A model generated the notes under the pieces. The model searched no databases and had not been told where the DNA came from. It saw nothing but the letters and a program-made list of their open reading frames with translations. Below, piece by piece: positions 1 through 6,774 of a stretch of 11,469 nt of DNA; within the stretch, counting starts at the first letter, position 1; the number at the start of each line of letters is the position of its first letter. The position numbers were made by a program, and so were the translations under genes. This stretch comes from Rhodospirillaceae bacterium. Its GTDB lineage: Bacteria > Pseudomonadota > Alphaproteobacteria > Thalassobaculales > Thalassobaculaceae. The DNA is taken from positions 10,390 through 21,858 of the forward strand of contig PCAV01000063.1 of the NCBI GenBank assembly GCA_002730675.1, read 5' to 3'.

Positions 1-1332
1 CTTGCTCTAGCGATCCTTCTATTCTCCGGTTACCCTGTTGCATTCATTCTGGGTGGCTTGTCGATGTTATTCGGTTTGTTGGGATACTTTTTTGAAGTTT
101 TCCAGCTTATCGAGTTCTTTAATTTCGTTCCACGAATTTGGGGAATGGCCTGCGAAAATCTTGTTCTAGTAGCTGTTCCCGCGTTTGTTTATATGGGCGT
201 AATGTTAGAGCGGAGTGGCATTGCAAACGATCTTTTGTACTGTGTGCAAGTCTTGCTGAGAAAAGTTCCTGGCGCATTAGCGCTAGCTGTGACGGTGATG
301 GGCACAATACTTGCCGCTATGACTGGTATAATAGGCGCTTCTGTAACGATGATGACAGCCCTTGCTCTGCCAACGATGATGCGTCAGGGCTATAGCCATG
401 CATTGTCGACTGGGGTAATAGCGGCATCAGGCACTCTGGGTATCCTAATTCCACCGAGTATTATGCTAATTATTATGGCTGACCTTATGGCAATTTCAGT
501 CGGTAATGTTTTTATGGCGGCCATTGTGCCGGGTCTTACATTATCAGCATTTTACTTAATTTACGTAGCTACCTTAGCGGCAGTAAAGCCCAGTTTGGCG
601 CCGCCTTTACCTGCAAATCTGCTTAATATTCCAAGGGGTGAGATGGCACCTCTAGTAATTAAAAGCTTTGTGCCGCCAGTCTTTTTGATATCTCTCATCA
701 AAGGGTCAATCCTTTTTGGTTTTGCTACGCCATCAGAAGCTGGGGCGGTTGGCGCTTTTGGAGCAACGCTTCTTGCAGCCTTCAACAAACGGCTTAACTG
801 GAGCACTCTTGTTTCTGTCTGTAATACTTCCGCAAAAACGGTTTCTATGATCTTCTTTATTGTCATAGCCGCAACGTGTTTTGCTTATGTTTACCGTTCA
901 TTAGGCGGTGATGACGTTGTTGAACATTTAATAATCGAGAAAGCCGGTCTTGGTCCATGGGGAATGCTCATTTTAGTCATGGTCATTGTCTTTTTTCTTG
1001 GGTTTTTTCTCGACTTTCTTGAAATTACGCTAATTGTTTTGCCTGTGTTTACTCCTTTGATTGTTCAAATGGATTTTGGAGATCATCTAGCGCATGCTGA
1101 TATTAAATTTTGGTTTATAATCTTGTTAGCAGTAAATTTACAGACTTCTTTTTTGACGCCGCCATTCGGTTTTGCACTGTTTTACATGAAGGGGATAGCT
1201 CCCCGAGAAATCAAAATCCAGTCTATATACAAGGGGATTATACCCTTTGTTATTCTTCAGGCATTAGGTGTAATAACCATTATGGTCTTCCCTGAAGTAG
1301 CCCTCTGGCTAATGCACACGGCCTATGACTAA
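1..1332 (+). CDS. dctM: TRAP transporter large permease, copy 1 (5' end outside window)
   Basis: This is the large (about 12-TM) membrane subunit of a TRAP transporter, which couples sodium influx to uptake of an organic acid or similar solute delivered by a periplasmic binding protein. The reading frame is open from base 1, so 443 residues are visible. They align without a gap to residues 67-509 of the complete copy downstream, so roughly 66 N-terminal residues lie outside the window. Family hallmarks are seen: a GIIGASVTMMTAL segment, the conserved ASGTLGILIPPSIMLI stretch in the first half, and ATPSEAGAVGAFGA and LQTSFLTPPFGFALFY in the second half. An internal TTG at 58 could be taken for a start but lies inside conserved sequence. 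The sequence resembles the mannitol/chloroaromatic class of large permeases; that class name is homology-based and does not fix the substrate. A 247-base gap separates it from copy 2, with no clear terminator. Confidence 0.93.
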   Translation, partial: LALAILLFSGYPVAFILGGLSMLFGLLGYFFEVFQLIEFFNFVPRIWGMACENLVLVAVPAFVYMGVMLERSGIANDLLYCVQVLLRKVPGALALAVTVMGTILAAMTGIIGASVTMMTALALPTMMRQGYSHALSTGVIAASGTLGILIPPSIMLIIMADLMAISVGNVFMAAIVPGLTLSAFYLIYVATLAAVKPSLAPPLPANLLNIPRGEMAPLVIKSFVPPVFLISLIKGSILFGFATPSEAGAVGAFGATLLAAFNKRLNWSTLVSVCNTSAKTVSMIFFIVIAATCFAYVYRSLGGDDVVEHLIIEKAGLGPWGMLILVMVIVFFLGFFLDFLEITLIVLPVFTPLIVQMDFGDHLAHADIKFWFIILLAVNLQTSFLTPPFGFALFYMKGIAPREIKIQSIYKGIIPFVILQALGVITIMVFPEVALWLMHTAYD

Positions 1333-1579
1333 ACTGTTATCTAGGCTTGGATTTTTAAGGCCCTTGAATTCCCGACAATTGATACTTTTGTCCTGGTCCA
1401 TAACATTGAGGCTTATAAAGGACGACATTTTATCTTAATAGGTTCGGTCGCAATCAAATATGTGCGCTTTTTTTAATAGCTTTTTGTTACAAAAGCCGCT
1501 CAGTGATGCTAATGTGAACGAAGTCTCCTGGGGAGAGCAGGGATAAACTTATACATATGTGTATTACGGGGATTGTTAC

Positions 1580-3109
1580 ATGGATGATTCAAGCGTAAAC
1601 CACCATTCCGGTGAGAGTAAAATAGCAATTTTAATGTTTGCCTTACTGGCGGTTGTCGTCCTTTTGGGAACCATTGGAGCTTATAGTTACTCAGGCTCGT
1701 TAATGGTTGAGGAAGAACTTTCAAGAGGTGAAGCCCTTATATGGGTGGGGCAGGAATATATTTCCATGGTTATGTTTGTAACTTTAGCTTTGTTACTTTT
1801 CTCGGGGTACCCAGTAGCCTTTATACTTGGTGGTTTGGCCATGCTCTTTGGACTTCTAGGATATTTCTTAGATTCATTTTCCCTCATAGAATATTTCAAT
1901 TTTATTCCAAGAATATGGGGACAAGCCTGTGAAAACCTTGTTCTGGTTGCAGTACCAGCATTCGTTTTTATGGGTGTGATGATGGAGCGAAGCGGTATTG
2001 CAAATGATTTGTTGTACTGTGTTCAAGTACTACTAAAACGTGTGCCAGGCGCATTAGCGTTGGCAGTAACTGTTATGGGTACAATTTTAGCAGCTATGAC
2101 GGGGATTATTGGAGCATCAGTGACAATGATGACTGCCTTGGCTCTTCCAACCATGATGCGGCAGGGATATAGCCATGCTATGTCATGTGGGGTCATAGCG
2201 GCGTCAGGCACGCTCGGTATATTGATCCCGCCAAGCATTATGCTCATTATCATGGCAGATCTAATGGCTATATCAGTCGGAAACGTTTTCATGGCCGCTG
2301 TTACGCCGGGTCTAACACTAGCAGCTTTTTATCTCATCTACGTCGCGACAATATCAGCCGCAAAACCAAGTTTAGCGCCTCCTCTTCCGGCGCACCTTTT
2401 AAATGTTCCAAAAGGTGAAATGGGGCCATTGATAGCAAAAAGTTTCTTGCCGCCAGTGTTCCTTATTACACTCATTAAGGGATCAATCTTGTTGGGGTGG
2501 GCTACGCCGTCCGAAGCGGGCGCCGTCGGTGCCTTCGGGGCTACGCTGCTAGCAATATTCAATGGAAGATTAAAAGATGGAACTCTTGTTGAGGTTTGTA
2601 ACACCTCCGCAAAAACAGTATCTATGATCTTCTTTATCGTTATAGCTGCTACATGTTTTGCGTATGTTTATAGGTCCTTAGGCGGAGATGATGTGGTGGA
2701 ACACTTAATCGTCGAAAAAGCCGGCCTAGACGCATGGGGGATGTTAATCTTAATCATGGCAATCGTTTTCTTTTTAGGATTTTTCCTAGATTGGCTTGAA
2801 ATTACACTGATTGTACTCCCCGTTTTCACCCCACTTGTCGCAGGGTTGGACTTTGGTGATCATCTTCCAAAAGAAGATATAAAATTCTGGTTCATTATCC
2901 TTTTGGCAGTGAATTTACAGACGTCGTTTCTAACTCCGCCTTTTGGCTTTGCTCTTTTTTACATGAAGGGTATTGCACCAAAAGAGATAAAAATACAATC
3001 CATCTACAAAGGAATTATACCCTTTGTGGTCCTGCAAGCGCTTGGTGTAATCACGGTGCTTGCATTCCCAGGCATCGCACTGGGCCTCATGCATTACGTT
3101 CACGGTTAA
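1580..3109 (+). CDS. dctM: TRAP transporter large permease, copy 2 (complete)
   Basis: This is a complete 509-residue large permease of the same class as copy 1. An N-terminal hydrophobic segment (about residues 14-37) is followed by a short acidic loop (VEEELSRGE) and then the standard DctM core. Hallmarks are TGIIGASVTMMTAL (about 174-187), ASGTLGILIPPS (about 208-219), ATPSEAGAVGAFGA in the middle and LQTSFLTPPFGFALFY near the C-terminus. I chose the ATG at 1580, which has GGGG just upstream; a GTG at 1559 would add seven polar residues with no support. A 13-codon ORF starts at 1557 with a purine-rich site before it and overlaps this start. The small permease follows after 16 bases, so the two are almost certainly co-translated. 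Identity to copy 1 is about 86% with no gaps, by manual count. The substrate cannot be inferred; no binding protein is in the window. Confidence 0.95.
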   Translation: MDDSSVNHHSGESKIAILMFALLAVVVLLGTIGAYSYSGSLMVEEELSRGEALIWVGQEYISMVMFVTLALLLFSGYPVAFILGGLAMLFGLLGYFLDSFSLIEYFNFIPRIWGQACENLVLVAVPAFVFMGVMMERSGIANDLLYCVQVLLKRVPGALALAVTVMGTILAAMTGIIGASVTMMTALALPTMMRQGYSHAMSCGVIAASGTLGILIPPSIMLIIMADLMAISVGNVFMAAVTPGLTLAAFYLIYVATISAAKPSLAPPLPAHLLNVPKGEMGPLIAKSFLPPVFLITLIKGSILLGWATPSEAGAVGAFGATLLAIFNGRLKDGTLVEVCNTSAKTVSMIFFIVIAATCFAYVYRSLGGDDVVEHLIVEKAGLDAWGMLILIMAIVFFLGFFLDWLEITLIVLPVFTPLVAGLDFGDHLPKEDIKFWFIILLAVNLQTSFLTPPFGFALFYMKGIAPKEIKIQSIYKGIIPFVVLQALGVITVLAFPGIALGLMHYVHG

Positions 3110-3110
3110 G

Positions 3111-3117
3111 GGAGGAG
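3111..3117 (+). promoter_or_regulatory. Strong ribosome binding site deciding the dctQ start
   Basis: The purine run GGAGGAG lies between the stop of the large permease and the ATG at 3126, with GGAG 8 bases before that ATG. It makes 3126 the start rather than the in-frame ATG at 3090 or the GTG-type starts from 3060, all of which lie inside the upstream gene. Confidence 0.75.
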
Positions 3118-3125
3118 CGATAATT

Positions 3126-3902
3126 ATGTCTACCGAAGGAACTATTCATAGTGGCAACGTAGCGGGTGGGAACCTTCTCTCCCAAGGAACCGCAAATTCT
3201 CTTATCTCGCTGGTGCTTAAAATTAGGGCCTTTGTCGATTGGTGTGGGAGATGGGCATCCCTCCTCTTTGTCCCGATGATCGTAATCACTGTTTATGATG
3301 TGTGTCTCAGAAAAACGGGTAAGTTGCAAATTGACTTAAAGTATGCAGCTGAGAACATTGGCTTAGGAGCTGTATTCGAATCCACGCTCCTGCAAGAGAC
3401 AGAGTGGCACCTACATACCGCCCTATTCGCGCTAGTTCTTGGTTTTGGCGTTGTCTGGAATACGCAGGTTAGAGTCGATGTGATCCGTGAGCATTTAAGA
3501 TTTCGACGTAAAGCTTGGTTAGAGCTGCTTGGCTCCACATTCTTTATGATTCCGTTCACAATTTGTGTCTTTTTCTTTGCTACCCAGTTTGCCTACGAAT
3601 CATGGTCTATAATGGAAATATCGGCCTCGCAAGTAGGGTTGCCATATCGATATATTATTAAATCAATCTTCACCCTTGGGCTATTGGTCGCCATAATCGC
3701 GGGAATTTCTGTTTGGCTACAATCGTTTCTTGCACTCTTCGCACCAGAGGGTACGCGTTTTGAGTTAATGACCCTAGAATGGCCTGAAGATGAAGGTAGT
3801 ACCATTGAAGGTAAGGAGCGGATGGATGTAGATTTGACCGTTTCTGTTGAGGAAGATCTGGCTAAGCAAACCGAAAAGGTCCTGGGCGATGAAAAAAAAT
3901 AG
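3126..3902 (+). CDS. dctQ: TRAP transporter small permease
   Basis: This is the 4-TM small membrane subunit that pairs with a DctM-type large permease. The 258-residue product has a polar N-terminus of about 30 residues and then four hydrophobic segments near residues 43-60, 97-112, 132-154 and 180-205. The sequence ETEWHLHTALFAL (91-103) followed by a QVRVDVIREHL stretch (114-124) is the conserved DctQ core. It is longer than many DctQ proteins because of an acidic, polar C-terminal tail of about 50 residues after the last TM segment, presumably cytoplasmic. It starts 16 bases after the large permease and is followed by an intrinsic terminator at 3952-3990, so it is the last gene of the unit. 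The order large-then-small is the reverse of the common P-Q-M arrangement. Two large permeases appear to share this single visible small subunit, although another could lie upstream of the window. Confidence 0.92.
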   Translation: MSTEGTIHSGNVAGGNLLSQGTANSLISLVLKIRAFVDWCGRWASLLFVPMIVITVYDVCLRKTGKLQIDLKYAAENIGLGAVFESTLLQETEWHLHTALFALVLGFGVVWNTQVRVDVIREHLRFRRKAWLELLGSTFFMIPFTICVFFFATQFAYESWSIMEISASQVGLPYRYIIKSIFTLGLLVAIIAGISVWLQSFLALFAPEGTRFELMTLEWPEDEGSTIEGKERMDVDLTVSVEEDLAKQTEKVLGDEKK

Positions 3903-3951
3903 TCTGGGAGATACCTGAATGAACGCTGATTTTGGGTGGTAATTAATTTAG

Positions 3952-3990
3952 AGGGCGCTTGTTGATAACTCCGAGCGCCCTATTGTTTTG
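3952..3990 (+). terminator. Intrinsic terminator after the TRAP operon
   Basis: AGGGCGCT (3952-3959) pairs perfectly with AGCGCCCT (3974-3981) around a 14-base loop and is followed by TATTGTTTT. The 8-bp GC-rich stem with a downstream T-rich run is typical of rho-independent termination and closes the dctM-dctQ unit. Confidence 0.8.
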
Positions 3991-4001
3991 ACACTTTCCC
4001 A

Positions 4002-4010
4002 TGGTATACT
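4002..4010 (+). promoter_or_regulatory. Candidate extended -10 promoter for the membrane-protein pair
   Basis: TGG-TATACT fits an extended -10 element (TGn plus a 5/6 match to TATAAT) and lies directly after the terminator. Transcription would start close to 4017, which is practically at the ATG at 4018. No Shine-Dalgarno sequence precedes that ATG, so the message could be leaderless. A perfect TTGACA at 3988-3993 is only 11 bases from TATACT, too close to act as a normal -35 partner. Confidence 0.35.
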
Positions 4011-4017
4011 TGCTGTT

Positions 4018-4497
4018 ATGTTCAAACTTCAGAACTTTCTTAAAAGATATGTTTGGGATCCGGAAACCACGCCTTATTTTGTAAAAGTTTCAGACCTCAG
4101 CCGCAGTCAGGCAGATAACGAACTATTTTTTTTCGCATTGATGGCTGCAATATTGTTTGGCATGGGTACATTTACATCCATAACAGGGCAAGCTCCTTAT
4201 GGTGTGTCAAAGGTTGCTGCGATTTATTGCTTCACCATTGTTTCGGCGGTTGTTTTGGTAGGTACTGTGAAGACAATTTATGCAGCAGTTTATTCAGCAA
4301 CTGCTCCAGTTGTTGTACTTGTAATGATTTTTCTTTTTGGCTTTCCGGAAAAGATGGAACTCATTGATGAGCTTGTTGTTCTCGTCCTTCTATTATCTTC
4401 GATAAGATATATGTGGCGCATAATCTTGATTTGCCGTGTCTACTCAATTTTGCCAAAACGTGCCCCTGAGAACTCGTCTCGTAGACGTTTGTTTTAA
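4018..4497 (+). CDS. Conserved-looking hypothetical membrane protein, four predicted TM segments
   Basis: I do not recognise a named family. The 159-residue product has a basic, aromatic N-terminus (residues 1-30, with a WDPETTPYF stretch), hydrophobic segments near 36-55, 67-88, 93-110 and 117-139, and a short very basic C-terminus (PKRAPENSSRRRLF). There are no obvious catalytic motifs; an acidic patch (EKMELIDE) sits between the third and fourth TM segments. It should be an inner-membrane protein with a positively charged C-terminal tail. I chose the ATG at 4018 over an in-frame TTG at 3988, because the TTG falls in the tail of the preceding terminator. The next gene begins 16 bases downstream, so the two are probably expressed together. 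The protein reads as genuine: a full-length ORF, sensible hydrophobic periodicity and no competing frame. Confidence 0.75.
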   Translation: MFKLQNFLKRYVWDPETTPYFVKVSDLSRSQADNELFFFALMAAILFGMGTFTSITGQAPYGVSKVAAIYCFTIVSAVVLVGTVKTIYAAVYSATAPVVVLVMIFLFGFPEKMELIDELVVLVLLLSSIRYMWRIILICRVYSILPKRAPENSSRRRLF

Positions 4498-4513
4498 CAG
4501 AACTTGAAGCCAG

Positions 4514-4873
4514 ATGCTCGACAATCTTAACTTATTTGTTCTTAGAATATTCAGGTTACATCAGGTAATCTTCTTAGCTGGGCTGAGTTTATTATTGATC
4601 ATCGATTTTTTCTTTTTAGAGAAATGGGGCACCTTTTGGTGGATGCTTGTTTGGTCGTTATTGTTTGGTGTCCACTATCTATTTTTTCGAGCTCAAGCCG
4701 TTGATGATGAATGGCTAAAGGAGAAAATGGCATTTAGTGTTTATAGGCTCTGGGATTACGGGCACATTAGGGAAATAAAGAAGAATCCGTTCGGACGTTC
4801 AATATACAGGACAGAGGATGGCCGGCTTGATGAAGAAAAAGAAGATAAACAAGCTGGAAATCGCAAATCTTAA
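4514..4873 (+). CDS. Small 2TM-domain-like membrane protein
   Basis: The 119-residue product has two hydrophobic segments (about residues 16-35 and 40-59) joined by a tight FFLEKWGT turn. A charged segment VDDEWLKEKMAFSVYRLWDYGHI and a highly charged C-terminus follow. The Trp-rich second helix (WWMLVWSLLFGVHYLFFR) resembles the 2TM domain found in many small bacterial membrane proteins and at the ends of sensor proteins; I make that call from pattern only. The function is unknown. The ATG at 4514 has a weak GAAG upstream at a usual distance. It follows the four-TM protein by 16 bases and is probably co-transcribed with it. No terminator is evident after it, so read-through into the decayed betA region is possible. 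Confidence 0.72.
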   Translation: MLDNLNLFVLRIFRLHQVIFLAGLSLLLIIDFFFLEKWGTFWWMLVWSLLFGVHYLFFRAQAVDDEWLKEKMAFSVYRLWDYGHIREIKKNPFGRSIYRTEDGRLDEEKEDKQAGNRKS

Positions 4874-4904
4874 ATAAGTCGGATATATGATTTTAATTAT
4901 TTTG

Positions 4905-5913
4905 CGTGATTTAAAGGTCTACGCGAATATTGATTGAGGGAAAACTGCCGTTGGCATAGAGGTTTGCAACAATGGAAATACTCAGAAAATTTTTGCAACG
5001 AAAGCGATGATTTTATTTGCTGGCGCAATCACTACGCCCCAAATTTTGATGCTATCTGGCATAGGTCCGGCAGAACACCTCCGAGATGTAGGTAGCGAAA
5101 TAAAAGACGATTTGCCCGGCGTTGGGCTTAATCTACAAGATCATTTGGAAATCTATCTTCAGACCGAGTGTTTAAAGCCAATATCGCAAGTTACGTTAAA
5201 TAATCCGATCAAAAAACCCTCGATCGGAATCCAATGGATGAGCACCAAAAAAGGGCTAGGGTCCTACTAATCACTTAATGGAAGGTGTATTTATTAGGTC
5301 GTCGTCTGGAGTTAAACATCCTGATATCTAACATCACTTTTTTCCCCTGGCGGTAAATTATGATGGTACGAGCCCTCAACTATGCCATGGTTATCAAATC
5401 TATCTGGGACCCATGCGCCCAACAAGCATAGGATATACAGCTTAGATCAAATAATCCTATGGTAGATCCAATAATCACTTTCAATTACATGGATACGGAT
5501 CAAGATAAAAACGAAATGAGAGAAGGAATTAGATTGAATCGTGAAATATGCGCGCAACCTGCCTTTCAGAGTTTTGCGGGCAAAGAATTATCACCTGGGG
5601 AAGGTGTGCAAAAAGACTAGGAAATTGACGAATTTGTCTGGAAAATTGTTTAAAGCGCCTACCTCCCAGCTTGCTGTTGTAGAATGGGAAATGACGAGAA
5701 ATCGGTGGTTAACTCAAAAGTAAGGTTCACGGGATGGAGAACCGGAGTATTGTGGTTGCGTTAATAATTCCCTCTTTTGTCAGTGGGAACCTAAATGCTC
5801 TGATAATAACGATGGCAGAAAAAATAGCAGATCATATCCGAGGTAGGGTGGCTTTAGCGAAAAAAGATAAAACCTTTTGGGTATACTCTGTTTTGCAAAA
5901 CAAACAGCGTTAG
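4905..5913 (+). pseudogene. betA: Decayed choline dehydrogenase (GMC oxidoreductase) remnant
   Basis: This stretch matches the C-terminal 60% of BetA-type choline dehydrogenase, a flavoprotein that oxidises choline to glycine betaine, when three frames are joined. Frame 1 (4905-5264) gives GKTAVGIEV, the GMC signature region GAITTPQILMLSGIGPAEHL and LPGVGLNLQDHLEIYL. A one-base insertion near 5265 shifts to frame 2 with NHLMEGVFIRS, FFPLAVNYDG and GPMRPTS. A second shift near 5446 leads to TFNYMDTDQD, EGIRLNREI and LSPGEG. A third near 5722 leads to IIPSFVSGNLNALIITMAEK, ending at TAG 5911. In-frame stops are at 4935, 5329 (CAA to TAA is the simplest reading), 5443, 5618 and 5651. The N-terminal FAD-binding part is missing, because an intact gene ends at 4873. 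The catalytic His region (AFHP in BetA) reads AYLP, so that His is also lost. The longest open piece, 87 codons at 5007-5270, is not a gene of its own. The remnant overlaps the stop of the convergent transglycosylase gene. Confidence 0.92.
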
Positions 5914-6719
5914 CTTGGCTGCCGCTTACCTAGGGCGCCGTCCACAGTCTTTCTCTTTCGCATCATATCTTTCCAGCGTTTCATAACTTTTGCTTTTCGC
6001 TCGAGAAAAGCTTTTCGTAGCTCAAGATTTCTTTGCTCACGTCTTTTATAGAAATTGCTTTTTTTGTAATGTGATCTAGGTAGATCGATAGTTTTCGGCT
6101 GGTAAATGACGGACGTATTATCGGCTAACTTCAAGAAATGAGGGGAAGCAAGACGCTTGCTAAGGCTTTCGGCCGCTTGCTTTTTTAAATGAATAACAGC
6201 TTTTCTATATTTTGTTCCGCGCGTAGTATTCCCAGAATGATATTTCTGTATTGCCAAGTTCCAAGAACCATTATTTTTATATAAATTTGTCAGAAAATTG
6301 GCGGCGTACCTAGTATTGGTTAGTGGGTCAAAAGCCTGATCTAGATTGTCGAATGCATTAGGGTGATAGAATAAATTGATTTGCATACACCCAACATCGA
6401 TATTTTTTACACCTTTTTGTCTTAAAACCTGAACCTTGTGTATCGCTTCTTCCTTGGTGCCGAAATAAATTCCTTTGCCACCTGCGGTAACAGTCCATGG
6501 CCAAGCGTAGCTCATCCCCCTTTTTTGGTCCCATCTCCCTGTCTCTTTGAGGGATATTGCCTGTAATAATCCACTTGGTATATTTAAACGTTTTGCAACT
6601 GGTATGGCCGCTTTTAAACACAAGTCGGACGTTCCCGATGTTACTGTGGCAGCGTTTGCAACGTTGAACCCAATAAAACTGGCAAAAATTATAAATAGAA
6701 CCTTTTTGTGAGCGCACAT
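5910..6719 (-). CDS. Secreted lytic transglycosylase (SLT domain) with basic C-terminal tail
   Basis: The product is predicted to cleave the MurNAc-GlcNAc bonds of peptidoglycan in the periplasm. The 269 residues start with a signal peptide (about 1-23, cleavage plausible after ANA). A soluble-lytic-transglycosylase fold follows, with the catalytic Glu at about residue 59 in SLKETGRW, then DVGCMQINL (108-116) and a YHSG motif (160-163). AWPWTVTAGGKG between the Glu and the GCMQINL motif is typical of an alphaproteobacterial SLT subgroup. The last 60 residues are strongly basic (RREQRN, ERKAKVMKRWKDMMRKRK); this is more than an SLT domain needs and may bind cell wall polymers or a partner. The ATG at 6719 has an excellent AAGGAG seven bases away. 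It lies 55 bases downstream of the N-formylglutamate amidohydrolase-like gene on the same strand. Its stop overlaps the end of the convergent betA remnant. Confidence 0.9.
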   Translation of the reverse strand: MCAHKKVLFIIFASFIGFNVANAATVTSGTSDLCLKAAIPVAKRLNIPSGLLQAISLKETGRWDQKRGMSYAWPWTVTAGGKGIYFGTKEEAIHKVQVLRQKGVKNIDVGCMQINLFYHPNAFDNLDQAFDPLTNTRYAANFLTNLYKNNGSWNLAIQKYHSGNTTRGTKYRKAVIHLKKQAAESLSKRLASPHFLKLADNTSVIYQPKTIDLPRSHYKKSNFYKRREQRNLELRKAFLERKAKVMKRWKDMMRKRKTVDGALGKRQPS

Positions 6720-6774
6720 ACTTTAACTCCTTGGTTAACATGCCAAGAGCAACAATTGTGCCAAAGCTAGGTAT

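Noticed and set aside
561..866. A 101-residue - strand ORF opposite dctM copy 1, with a similar one at 2338-2604 opposite copy 2
   Set aside because: They resemble each other only because both are antisense to the duplicated permease; the sense strand carries the family motifs.
1479..1496. Hairpin GCTTTT/AAAAGC as a terminator between the two dctM genes
   Set aside because: The stem is six mostly AT pairs, and no T run follows on either strand.
3988..4010. TTGACA followed by TATACT as a classical sigma70 promoter
   Set aside because: The spacing is only 11 bases; only the extended -10 reading remains plausible.
5007..5270. An 87-residue GMC oxidoreductase ORF taken as an independent gene
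   Set aside because: Matching BetA sequence continues on both sides in this and other frames, so it is only the longest open piece of a pseudogene.
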